Positions 22,482 to 27,911 of a DNA stretch of 45,297 nt are shown here, in pieces. Positions within the stretch are counted from its first letter, which is position 1. Each line of letters opens with the position of its first letter. The stretch covers positions 1 to 45,297 of the IMG/VR virus record IMGVR_UViG_3300035211_000019; one strand, written 5' to 3'. The position numbers were made by a program, and so were the translations under genes. This stretch comes from a virus. The notes beneath the pieces were generated by a model that was given only the letters and a program-made list of their open reading frames with translations, was not told where the DNA came from and did no database searches.

Positions 22482-22699
22482 TAAGTCCGCTCTTCGTAAT
22501 ACTTCCCGGTAGGGCCGCAGCTATCGTGAAATTTTAATGGAGCTGGCCCACTTCTTACAACTCGACAACTAAGTTGTTTACCAAATATAACATCTTTTGA
22601 AGTTGGATGAGAACAAAGCAAATCATCAAACTCGTTATCTAAAATTGCTTCAACAGCCTCAGCGTATTCACAATTTTTACATATTTTAAGCGGTGTCAT
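22481..22699 (-). CDS. four-Cys hypothetical protein, paralog B
   Basis: In this 72-aa protein, LKICKNCEYAE, CSHPTS, FGKQLSCRVVR and CGPTGKYY align one-to-one with the motifs of the 84-aa protein at 22092-22346. Tandem duplication with divergence is the simplest reading. Likely zinc-binding. Coupled by ATGA and TAATG junctions to its neighbours. Confidence 0.6.
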   Translation of the reverse strand: MTPLKICKNCEYAEAVEAILDNEFDDLLCSHPTSKDVIFGKQLSCRVVRSGPAPLKFHDSCGPTGKYYEERT

Positions 22700-22812
22700 T
22701 TGTGTATCGCCTCTTTAAGTTTGGAAAAGAATAACTTAGATATCTTCCGTTTATGCTTACGCTTAGGAATAGCGTACGCTAACGCGTAGCACTGTTTGAA
22801 TTTGTTATTCAT
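22696..22812 (-). CDS. tiny basic hypothetical protein, 38 aa
   Basis: The frame reads MNNKFKQCYALAYAIPKRKH and continues with a Lys/Arg-rich helix. ATGA overlaps join it to both neighbours. The net charge is highly positive, so it may bind nucleic acid or act at the membrane. No homology is recognised. Confidence 0.5.
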   Translation of the reverse strand: MNNKFKQCYALAYAIPKRKHKRKISKLFFSKLKEAIHK

Positions 22813-23285
22813 CGTAGCATATTACAATATAATTTACCATAAAATCGGCCATAAAGTCTTGTAGGAATTGGAGTTCCGTCACCGTGCACTAAATAAACAA
22901 CAGCAATAAATGTTTTGCTTTTAAATTCAGATTCAGCAAACCTTCGTATTTTTAGCCATGCTTGCACATAAGTTTTAAACTTTAAGGATTTTATTTTCTG
23001 TTTCTGTATTATTATTTCAGAGGGCCAGTAGTTGATAGCCGTTGCTTTCTTGATAATTGTATAAAATTTATTTTCTGTAGGAGCGTCCCAGAGAGTATAA
23101 ATATCAAATGTTATATAACTAGAATTGCTTTGTTCCGTACTATGTGGTACGGAATCAGATTCAAAATTCATTTCCCCCCTTAAAATTCTATTTCTCAGTA
23201 CCCCATAATCTGCTGATTGCGCGTAATATGCTTGCATAAAGGCAAATATCTTATTTCTAGATAGCGGGAAATCTTTTGTGTACAT
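22809..23285 (-). CDS. hypothetical protein, 158 aa
   Basis: ATG 23285 is preferred because it forms a TAATG junction with the preceding gene; the frame can be extended to 23321. The protein is aromatic-rich and mixed alpha/beta. The C-terminal VVYLVHGDGTPIPTRLYGRF resembles the N-terminus of the protein at 26898-27170 (RVHLLCADGTPVP, then LLHGRF). A copy of the 22-bp palindrome lies inside the gene at 23133-23154. Function unknown. Confidence 0.55.
   Translation of the reverse strand: MYTKDFPLSRNKIFAFMQAYYAQSADYGVLRNRILRGEMNFESDSVPHSTEQSNSSYITFDIYTLWDAPTENKFYTIIKKATAINYWPSEIIIQKQKIKSLKFKTYVQAWLKIRRFAESEFKSKTFIAVVYLVHGDGTPIPTRLYGRFYGKLYCNMLR
23133..23154. promoter_or_regulatory. 22-bp palindrome, copy 2 (inside a gene)
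   Basis: Nearly perfect copy of the palindrome (core CCGTACTATGTGGTACGG, flanked by TT and AA). It is the only copy fully inside coding sequence. Confidence 0.6.
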
Positions 23286-23521
23286 TATTGCATCGTCCCG
23301 TGTTCCAACAAGAGTTGACACCTATTATATTTTGCTAACAAGAAATAGGATTTCCTGAATTCGATAAAATCAAGTATCAACTTCTTCCTTTCTTCTAAAA
23401 GTTCCGAAGTAATCGCGGGAGGAAACTCTACTGTACGTAGAGTAACTTTAGTAAAATAAACAGCCTGTAAGGCTGCCTTAAGTACTTTTCGGTATGTTTT
23501 CCTATCTAAAGATGCTGTCAT
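23285..23521 (-). CDS. hypothetical helical protein, 78 aa
   Basis: The product is largely helical and basic (LDRKTYRKVLKAALQAVYF, LEERKKLILDFIEFRKSYFL). The start overlaps the stop of the 72-aa gene by an ATGA junction. No family is recognised. Confidence 0.55.
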   Translation of the reverse strand: MTASLDRKTYRKVLKAALQAVYFTKVTLRTVEFPPAITSELLEERKKLILDFIEFRKSYFLLAKYNRCQLLLEHGTMQ

Positions 23522-23736
23522 GACTTACTCCTTTTATTAGCATGTTCTTTACAAAAGGCTTTATCAACCCCAAATCCACTAGGCTTTGAGCACTGGTGCT
23601 TAAAATTACCGGAAGTAACTTCCTCAGCACAACAATTAGGATCAGCTTTGAAGCCTCTAAAATAGTTAAAAGCCCCATAGAATAGTTTGTGCGAGAAAGT
23701 TAACGATTGCTTTGCGCTTTTTGTATTTGTTGCCAT
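23518..23736 (-). CDS. hypothetical Cys-containing protein, 72 aa
   Basis: The product has Cys and His residues spaced as a possible zinc site (DPNCCAEE, KHQCSK, KAFCKEHANK). An AAGGAAT ribosome site and a 22-bp palindrome (23752-23773) lie directly upstream, so this looks like the first gene of a transcription unit. Function unknown. Confidence 0.55.
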   Translation of the reverse strand: MATNTKSAKQSLTFSHKLFYGAFNYFRGFKADPNCCAEEVTSGNFKHQCSKPSGFGVDKAFCKEHANKRSKS

Positions 23737-23751
23737 ACATAATTCCTTAAA

Positions 23752-23773
23752 TTGCGTACTATATAGTACGAAG
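23752..23773. promoter_or_regulatory. 22-bp palindrome, copy 3
   Basis: The inner 16 bp CGTACTATATAGTACG are a perfect palindrome; the outer bases diverge. It lies 15 nt from the ATG of the 72-aa gene, the same distance class as copy 1. Confidence 0.6.
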
Positions 23774-23834
23774 TTACTTAACTTTTAAGACCAAACAATA
23801 CAAGTAAATATAATTAATGCTGGGTCATTCATTA

Positions 23835-24320
23835 TCAATACCACCATTCTGGTTTTGGTCTATTAGTCCACTTCGCCAGATGGCGCTTGTGGGTCCGATA
23901 ATATTTACGATATGCTTCTAAAGCATTAGATTGCCTACAATCCTCTGGCATAGCCTGAGCAAATGGCGAAAGAGTATTGTTACGTTCAATTCTGTGTGGC
24001 CTAGTGCCTAATACACGACTAAATTTATAAAACGAATCGTGTATTCTATTGAATCTGTAAGTGTATTCCCGTGCAACAGCACAAAATAAGCGCCATAAGT
24101 AGTAATAATTACTTGATCGTTTCCTAACCCACAATGCACACGGATGATTCATATTTACTGGAGCATATAATTCTGCTTCATATTGTGTTCCGGGCTTATC
24201 CAAGCACCGGTGAGCAGTACACAATAATTGAGCATATTCAAGTACCATTTTGACAACGTGCTTATCGTTGTGATACGCAGCACATTTGTAAGGATTATGA
24301 TCCAGTATGAATATATTCAC
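23835..24320 (-). CDS. conserved phage/bacterial protein of unknown function (DKHVVKM family)
   Basis: GTG 24320 gives a 161-aa protein starting MNIFILDHNPYKCAAYHNDK, which agrees with the usual start of this family. VVKMVLEYAQLLCTAHR, NHPCALWVRKRSSNYYYLW, LSPFAQAMPEDCR and AYRKYYRTHKRHLAKW are its other conserved blocks. The invariant His and Asp residues (YHNDKHVVKM) suggest an enzyme, but no function is established to my knowledge. The frame can be read back to 24347, overlapping the preceding gene more. Confidence 0.7.
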   Translation of the reverse strand: MNIFILDHNPYKCAAYHNDKHVVKMVLEYAQLLCTAHRCLDKPGTQYEAELYAPVNMNHPCALWVRKRSSNYYYLWRLFCAVAREYTYRFNRIHDSFYKFSRVLGTRPHRIERNNTLSPFAQAMPEDCRQSNALEAYRKYYRTHKRHLAKWTNRPKPEWWY

Positions 24321-24588
24321 GCAAAAGATCCCGTTCTTTTTTAACATCTACGTATTCATCATACAAAGCCTTATAGTCCTCAAACAGCACGTACTTTCCT
24401 TCGTTATCCTCTTCCATACAATCAACTAAAGTACTTGCTACACAAGTATATCGAACTACGTCTGATTCACCCACGTTGGTATCCTTCATGCCATAACCAG
24501 AAAATATACAGAAACCCATAAAAATATACAACACAACCAACCATCCTACGCACACGAGCAAATAAACAAAGTCACGAAGATTAAGCAC
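24295..24588 (-). CDS. single-pass membrane protein with coiled-coil tail, 97 aa
   Basis: A GTG start at 24588. One strong N-terminal helix (FVYLLVCVGWLVVLYIFMGF) is followed by a polar region with three Cys and a charged helical tail (DEYVDVKKERDLLREY). An inner-membrane anchor with a helical outer part is the shape of a Rz-like i-spanin, but it is not next to the lysis genes, so this is only a suggestion. Confidence 0.55.
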   Translation of the reverse strand: MLNLRDFVYLLVCVGWLVVLYIFMGFCIFSGYGMKDTNVGESDVVRYTCVASTLVDCMEEDNEGKYVLFEDYKALYDEYVDVKKERDLLREYIHTGS

Positions 24589-24599
24589 AAGAGGCAGCC

Positions 24600-24749
24600 T
24601 TATTCAATAACCGGCCACAAGTGTTTCCACATAAAGCCGACAAAGAAGCAAATAAAACTTATAAATGGAGAGTGGCAATTTCTTAAAATAAGAAAAACCA
24701 CGAAACATACGGATATTAAACACACAAGACTTAAATAGTTTATAATCAT
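24600..24749 (-). CDS. small membrane protein, 49 aa
   Basis: The frame starts MIINYLSLVCLISVCFVVFL and has a second hydrophobic stretch (FISFICFFVGFMWKHLW), so it probably spans the membrane twice. AGGAG lies 6 nt before the ATG. A longer frame over this stretch in another phase runs through the tRNA-like element and is rejected. Function unknown. Confidence 0.6.
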   Translation of the reverse strand: MIINYLSLVCLISVCFVVFLILRNCHSPFISFICFFVGFMWKHLWPVIE

Positions 24750-24775
24750 TATAGACTCCTGTTAAATTATTAACG

Positions 24776-24876
24776 TTGGCGGTATGTGTGACAAAAGTCG
24801 TAACGATATGTGTCTTAAAGGCACCGACAGGGTAGCCCAATCGGATTATATAGGGTCCGCGAGCACATACCGCCAA
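24776..24876 (-). ncRNA. candidate structured RNA closed by a 13-bp stem
   Basis: A perfect 13-bp inverted repeat (24776-24788 with 24864-24876, minus-strand arm TTGGCGGTATGTG) encloses 75 nt that can form further hairpins, one with stem CCGA/TCGG over GGG-CTA-CCC. There is no coding frame of quality. It follows the tRNA-like element by 3 nt on the same strand. Attempts to fold it as a normal tRNA fail at the T arm. Strand is assumed from its neighbour. Confidence 0.4.
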
Positions 24877-24879
24877 ACT

Positions 24880-24946
24880 TGGTGGCTGGAGCAGGTATAT
24901 AACCTGCAAAGGCTGTGGTTTTATAGACCACTTTCGCCATCCAGCC
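24880..24946 (-). ncRNA. tRNA-like element lacking a D arm, with encoded CCA
   Basis: The minus strand folds into a 7-bp acceptor stem (GGCTGGA with TCCAGCC) ending in encoded ACCA. The anticodon arm is GTGGT-CTATAAA-ACCAC (anticodon position ATA), and the T arm is GCAGG-TTATATA-CCTGC. Only 8 nt (TGGCGAAA) separate acceptor and anticodon stems, so there is no D arm. The T loop lacks the C56 that normally pairs with the D loop. Standard tRNA search models would probably miss it. It may be a minimal tRNA, a decoy or a decayed tRNA gene. Confidence 0.5.
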
Positions 24947-24948
24947 AT

Positions 24949-24975
24949 AAGGCCGATCCTTTAAGGCGATCCTTT
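24949..24975 (-). repeat. tandem 13-14 bp repeat next to the tRNA-like element
   Basis: AAGGCCGATCCTTT and AAGGCGATCCTTT follow each other directly (plus-strand reading), differing by one C. They lie 2 nt upstream of the predicted 5' end of the tRNA-like RNA and could be part of a precursor leader. Confidence 0.5.
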
Positions 24976-24979
24976 CCTT

Positions 24980-25192
24980 TCACGGTGTGCCCCTAACGTT
25001 ATTAGAGATTAATTTCTGGCATAGTATTACATGCGCTTCCCATCCTGCACGCATAGCACTCAAATCATACTTAGCCCAGTAGTTATCCGGTATCTGCCTA
25101 ACAACTTCGTCAAAGATGCTGTTTTTTTCAAATAAAAATTTATTATTAGTTATGTGGTCTGCTGTTTGTTTGATAGCTTCCGAGCGTTTCAT
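24980..25192 (-). CDS. hypothetical small protein, 70 aa
   Basis: A 70-aa product starting MKRSEAIKQTADHITNNKF, helical and charged, with a GAGG site 8 nt before the ATG. No family is recognised. It is the last gene before the structured non-coding stretch at 24750-24979. Confidence 0.55.
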   Translation of the reverse strand: MKRSEAIKQTADHITNNKFLFEKNSIFDEVVRQIPDNYWAKYDLSAMRAGWEAHVILCQKLISNNVRGTP

Positions 25193-25214
25193 TAAGGTAG
25201 CCTCATCTAAAATA

Positions 25215-25433
25215 CTATTTGGGTTTTACTGCACCCTCGGTGCAATCATAAATATTTGGGGCTATTTCAACACACGACTCACCCATGTGCGGTATATCGC
25301 AGTTAATATAACCACTATCCGGGTCCATAGAGCATCCGGCTGGGATGCTGGCACAACCTTGGCAACAAAACATAATCAAACAACACAAAGCTGTTAATAT
25401 AAGAGCATATAAAGCATCGCGATATGTAATCAT
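25215..25433 (-). CDS. Cys-rich putative lipoprotein, 72 aa
   Basis: The N-terminus (ALILTALCCLIMFCCQGCAS) is a signal-type helix ending in Cys, with an imperfect lipobox (CQGC). The rest carries four more Cys residues in a short polar domain (GCSMDPDSGYINC, ESCVEIAPNIYDC). A small outer-membrane lipoprotein is possible, for instance an o-spanin or superinfection-exclusion protein, but neither is shown. GAGG lies 9 nt before the ATG. It is the first gene after the sigma70 promoter at 25698-25726. Confidence 0.6.
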   Translation of the reverse strand: MITYRDALYALILTALCCLIMFCCQGCASIPAGCSMDPDSGYINCDIPHMGESCVEIAPNIYDCTEGAVKPK

Positions 25434-25453
25434 AATTGTTTACCTCGTACAAG

Positions 25454-25525
25454 TTAAATTCGGTAAGTGCCATCCTGTACGGCGGCATTAGTGCCGTCCT
25501 TATCGGAGGCGTAAACGCCGTCCTT
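25454..25525 (-). repeat. three imperfect 24-bp tandem repeats
   Basis: Units at 25502-25525, 25478-25501 and 25454-25477 each begin (minus strand) with AAGGACGGC or CAGGATGGC. The first two agree at about two thirds of positions. Small hairpins such as GGCGT-AA-ACGCC form inside the units. Confidence 0.6.
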
Positions 25526-25576
25526 GGCAACTAGTCCCCTTTTCTGTATCCGCTTCACGGCCCTCTCTGGCTCCAC
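25454..25576 (-). CDS. possible tiny ORF with 8-residue repeats, 40 aa
   Basis: A GTG-started frame that ends with three 8-residue units (KDGVYASD, KDGTNAAV, QDGTYRI and stop). The repeat length of 24 bp equals eight codons, and the DGT/DGV repeats look protein-like. There is no good ribosome site, so this may be a remnant or the repeats may act as RNA or DNA. It lies in the leader between the sigma70 promoter and the 72-aa gene. Confidence 0.25.
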   Translation of the reverse strand: MEPERAVKRIQKRGLVAKDGVYASDKDGTNAAVQDGTYRI

Positions 25577-25598
25577 GGCGGTAACTTAGAATGAGGTA

Positions 25599-25620
25599 CT
25601 CCGTACTACGTAGTACGGAA
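25599..25620. promoter_or_regulatory. 22-bp palindrome, copy 4
   Basis: The inner 20 bp are a perfect palindrome (core CCGTACTACGTAGTACGG). CTTAG and CTAAG extend the dyad outside. It lies about 75 nt downstream of the predicted start of the promoter at 25698-25726 and 165 nt before the 72-aa gene. Confidence 0.65.
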
Positions 25621-25697
25621 CTAAGTTCCATGTACAGCGTCCTTCTCTCATAATTCAATACACGAAAAGAATCTACACTTCTCCAATCATCCATGCT

Positions 25698-25726
25698 AGT
25701 ATAACATAGCTAATACTAAATAGCAA
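25698..25726 (-). promoter_or_regulatory. predicted sigma70 promoter, leftward
   Basis: On the minus strand TTGCTA, 17 nt, then TATACT. Transcription would start near 25691 and read into the leader with copy 4 of the palindrome and the 24-bp repeats, then the 72-aa gene. It is a likely source of early transcription for the genes to the left. Confidence 0.6.
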
Positions 25727-25751
25727 GCATTTGGATACTGAACAAAGGCAT

Positions 25752-25777
25752 AAAAAAAGGGAGCCGAAAGGCTCCCT
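25752..25777 (-). terminator. intrinsic terminator of the 294-aa gene
   Basis: On the minus strand an 8-bp GC-rich stem (AGGGAGCC with GGCTCCCT) with a four-base loop is followed by TTTTTTT. It lies 13 nt after the stop of the gene at 25791-26675 and isolates it from the promoter at 25698-25726. This is the clearest intrinsic terminator in the window. Confidence 0.88.
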
Positions 25778-25790
25778 AAAGGGGGTTATA

Positions 25791-26675
25791 CTAGTTGCAA
25801 TATTCTTTCAGCAGATCATCCAGCGCCGCCATCATATCCAACTGCTTTTCCGTGTCCGCTTTTTCGTACGTTTTCGAGTACTTCGCAACCGCCGTAACCA
25901 GATCATCATGCACATACATAGATTTAGTATGCGGGTTATCACTCGAATTGCGATTTGCTTCTGCCTGCTTTTCTTGCGTGGCTTCTGACTGCTTTGACAG
26001 GTCAATCGCTTTCTTGGTCCAGTTGACCGCTTCCTTCACTTGATTGAAGGTATTCAGCGGCGATTCAGTGTGATCGATCACTTTGGCCTTTGGATCACTC
26101 GGCTTGCACGGTACGCGCTTTTTAACAAACGGTACAATGTTATTTTCAAGCGCTTGTTTGCAGATCGACTTTGCGTTCTTGTAGGTCTGCGGTAACGGCC
26201 TGTATTGCGCTGCTACGCTTTTCAGCGTGCCAGCCGGTACGCGCCCCCACTTCGCTTGTTCTTCGATCTGGGAGCAAACTGCTCCGAATGAACCTACAGT
26301 CGGGAACTGTTTCGCCAGTGACATAACCATGGCGGAGATTTCCCGAACCTCATTGTTGACTCGATTGATATCCTTTTCGATACCGACCGCATTCTTTATG
26401 AGGTCTGTAACTCCGTAGTCGCGGTGTTCCCACACGGGCGCTGTATCCTTGTCCGTGCTGTCCGATACGTCCACGTCGAATACAAGCCGTATCTTGTTCA
26501 GATTGACGGGGTTGAATACTTCCGGTTCCTTACCGTCAACAGGTACGGGGGCGGGCTCAGCGGGTTGAGGGTTATCGGCCATTAATTCGCCAATTTCCTT
26601 TACCGTGGGATCATCCGCTATCGCGGCTGAATCGTGCGCTTGTGCCTTACGTTGTGTGTTTTTACGTGTTGCCAT
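25791..26675 (-). CDS. unknown abundant-type early protein, 294 aa
   Basis: The protein starts MATRKNTQRKAQAHDSAAIA, has a Pro-rich acidic linker (PQPAEPAPVPVDGKEPE), then helical segments (DLIKNAVGIEKDINRVNNEV, NQVKEAVNWTKKAIDLSKQ). No known domain is seen. It has its own sigma70 promoter (26802-26830) and intrinsic terminator, so it is a single-gene unit, probably strongly expressed early. The gene looks more GC-rich than most minus-strand neighbours, which suggests separate origin. Confidence 0.65.
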   Translation of the reverse strand: MATRKNTQRKAQAHDSAAIADDPTVKEIGELMADNPQPAEPAPVPVDGKEPEVFNPVNLNKIRLVFDVDVSDSTDKDTAPVWEHRDYGVTDLIKNAVGIEKDINRVNNEVREISAMVMSLAKQFPTVGSFGAVCSQIEEQAKWGRVPAGTLKSVAAQYRPLPQTYKNAKSICKQALENNIVPFVKKRVPCKPSDPKAKVIDHTESPLNTFNQVKEAVNWTKKAIDLSKQSEATQEKQAEANRNSSDNPHTKSMYVHDDLVTAVAKYSKTYEKADTEKQLDMMAALDDLLKEYCN

Positions 26676-26719
26676 ATCTATATCCTCATTGTGGTGAGTA
26701 GAATAAACACACGTTACCG

Positions 26720-26741
26720 TTCCGTACTATATAGTACTGAA
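26720..26741. promoter_or_regulatory. 22-bp palindrome, copy 5
   Basis: Core CCGTACTATATAGTACTG flanked by TT and AA; one base breaks the symmetry. It lies in the leader between the sigma70 promoter at 26802-26830 and the ATG at 26675. Confidence 0.65.
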
Positions 26742-26801
26742 CGACCACGTGCTTAGTTGTTAAAGATCGAGGCGCGGGCGTGAATCCCGGCCATGTAAGC
26801 G

Positions 26802-26830
26802 ACTATACGCTTGTCAGTATCCACAGTCAA
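26802..26830 (-). promoter_or_regulatory. strong sigma70 promoter, leftward
   Basis: On the minus strand TTGACT, 17 nt, then TATAGT, close to the consensus and with ideal spacing. RNA would start near 26795, giving a leader of about 120 nt that contains palindrome copy 5. Confidence 0.75.
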
Positions 26831-26868
26831 TGAAATGGATACTGAGTAACGTACAATTAGTGAGGATC

Positions 26869-26890
26869 GCCGCCAGCCGGAGCCGGCGGC
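26869..26890 (-). terminator. GC-rich hairpin after the 90-aa gene
   Basis: GCCGCC pairs with GGCGGC around a 10-nt loop, 7 nt beyond the stop of the gene at 26898-27170. No U tract follows on the minus strand, so it is at best a weak terminator or an mRNA 3'-end protector. Confidence 0.45.
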
Positions 26891-26897
26891 TATAGGA

Positions 26898-27170
26898 CTA
26901 ACGCTTTTCGGGATGGTGTACCACTACTGTATACAAGCACGTAACGCTTGCGAATGCTTCACAGTGTTGCCGTACTTCGATAATTGCCACCTTATCGGCT
27001 GTAGGACCGGAATAGTTACCCAGCTTGATCTGAGTAGCAATGTGCTCCGCTTGCTTCACGGCATGCGTGAACCGTCCGTGTAGCAGGTATTCTTCCGCTT
27101 TCGGTGACGTGTGATTCAGTGGTACTGGTGTACCATCCGCACACAATAGATGTACTCTGTAAAAGTCCAT
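26898..27170 (-). CDS. hypothetical early protein, 90 aa
   Basis: The first gene of the leftward block. MDFYRVHLLCADGTPVPLN opens the protein, then LLHGRFTHAVKQAEHIATQI and a beta-rich end. No family is recognised. GAGGATA precedes the ATG, as for the 294-aa gene. Composition is richer in GC than the genes further left. Palindrome copy 6 lies 51 nt upstream. Confidence 0.6.
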   Translation of the reverse strand: MDFYRVHLLCADGTPVPLNHTSPKAEEYLLHGRFTHAVKQAEHIATQIKLGNYSGPTADKVAIIEVRQHCEAFASVTCLYTVVVHHPEKR

Positions 27171-27221
27171 AGATTTATCCTCACTAGTTTTTAAAGATTA
27201 AATGGGCATTTATCCCATTTA

Positions 27222-27243
27222 TTCCGTACTACATAGTACGGAA
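27222..27243. promoter_or_regulatory. 22-bp palindrome, copy 6
   Basis: A near-perfect copy (core CCGTACTACATAGTACGG, flanked by TT and AA). A second small inverted repeat, AATGGG with CCCATT (27201-27219), lies next to it on the gene side. Confidence 0.65.
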
Positions 27244-27320
27244 TGCCTATTAATAATGCAATATGTATGCCATTATTTAATCCTTTTATAATCAAGTACT
27301 TAGCATATTAGTACAATCTA

Positions 27321-27380
27321 ATGTGTTGATATATCGTCAATTATGTGTCGATATTTCGTCGATGTGTTGATTATTTGACA
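27321..27380. repeat. three iteron-like direct repeats (19-22 bp)
   Basis: ATGTGTTGATATATCGTC, ATGTGTCGATATTTCGTC and ATGTGTTGATTATTTGAC begin at 27321, 27343 and 27362. They share ATGTGTYGATWTWTCGTC-like text with spacings of 22 and 19 bp. They lie between the leftward and rightward gene blocks, where an origin or a regulator binding site is expected. Confidence 0.55.
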
Positions 27381-27660
27381 CCTGTAAATCGCGTTGAGGG
27401 TATGGCTGAACTGCGGTTAGATGGGCCCCGCGGCTCTACTTCACTCCCCGCCCTAAACAAGTACGAGAACTCTCGTAGTAAGAATTCTTTTATTCGTAGA
27501 AACCCCTACCCGGCATCCCAAAACCCACCCCCGGGAAAAAAGAGCTGGGGGGACCCTATGGTTAAGCCTGTAACGTGTTTCGGGAACTTTCTACATAAGT
27601 ATAACTACCTACATACTCCGTAAATACATAATGGGTATGGATGTACGCTACCCACCCCAA

Positions 27661-27706
27661 CATTCAGCCGATACAAACGCTTTGTGGCGATTAAGGAGGC
27701 TGAATG
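27661..27706. promoter_or_regulatory. 9-bp inverted repeat with inner hairpin
   Basis: CATTCAGCC (27661-27669) and GGCTGAATG (27698-27706) are exact reverse complements. Inside, ACAAA-CGC-TTTGT makes a second stem. The stretch from 27171 to 27964 has no credible gene; this is one of several structured elements in it. Confidence 0.5.
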
Positions 27707-27755
27707 ACCCTCCCTATCGCACTTTTGCGCGATTTAGAGCAAATATCGTACTTTT

Positions 27756-27781
27756 TTCAAATTTTTTGCAAAAAGTTTGAA
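27756..27781. promoter_or_regulatory. 26-bp AT-rich near-perfect palindrome
   Basis: TTCAAATTTTTT, GC, then AAAAAGTTTGAA: one mismatch in 13 bp per arm. It lies 8 nt upstream of the predicted late promoter. It may be a regulator site or an easily melted segment. Confidence 0.5.
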
Positions 27782-27788
27782 AATAAAT

Positions 27789-27816
27789 TGAACTTTTTCG
27801 AAAAAAAATTGTCTAA
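27789..27816 (+). promoter_or_regulatory. predicted sigmaE/ECF-like late promoter
   Basis: TGAACTT, 15 nt, then GTCTAA on the plus strand. It is the only copy of the element on this strand and lies before the whole packaging and structural operon. The start would be near 27823, giving a leader of about 140 nt before the small terminase. Confidence 0.68.
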
Positions 27817-27881
27817 GGAACTATAGTTATTTCTTGTAGTTAAATCAATCGTAGCGCGTCTTAAAGCGCGCGAAGATGAGT

Positions 27882-27911
27882 AGATGGAACATCTCAGCCC
27901 TCACAGGCTGA
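27882..27911 (+). promoter_or_regulatory. two adjacent hairpins in the late leader
   Basis: AGATG-GAA-CATCT (27882-27894) is followed directly by TCAGCC-CTCACA-GGCTGA-like pairing (27894-27911) and then a U-rich stretch ending 27946. The second hairpin plus U-rich run could act as a leaky terminator or attenuator before the terminase gene. Confidence 0.4.

Noticed and set aside
24778-24874. A normal tRNA in the 13-bp-stem element
   Set aside because: A CTTAAAG loop on one strand could be read as an anticodon loop, but no T arm or D arm can be formed on either strand.
24604-24948. Open frame of 114 codons on the minus strand
   Set aside because: It runs through the tRNA-like and 13-bp-stem RNA elements and overlaps the better 49-aa frame at 24600-24749 in another phase.
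25315-25530. Minus-strand frame of 71 codons
   Set aside because: Starts on TTG and overlaps the lipoprotein-like gene, which has a better start and signal peptide; its 8-residue period only reflects the 24-bp DNA repeats.
25500-25694. Minus-strand frame of 64 codons
   Set aside because: Its ATG would lie at the predicted transcript start with no ribosome site, and the Arg-rich text contains the palindrome; treated as leader.
27345-27623. Plus-strand frame of 92 codons in the divergent region
   Set aside because: Starts inside the iteron-like repeats, lacks a ribosome site and has unnatural Pro/Asn/Lys-rich text; more likely non-coding.
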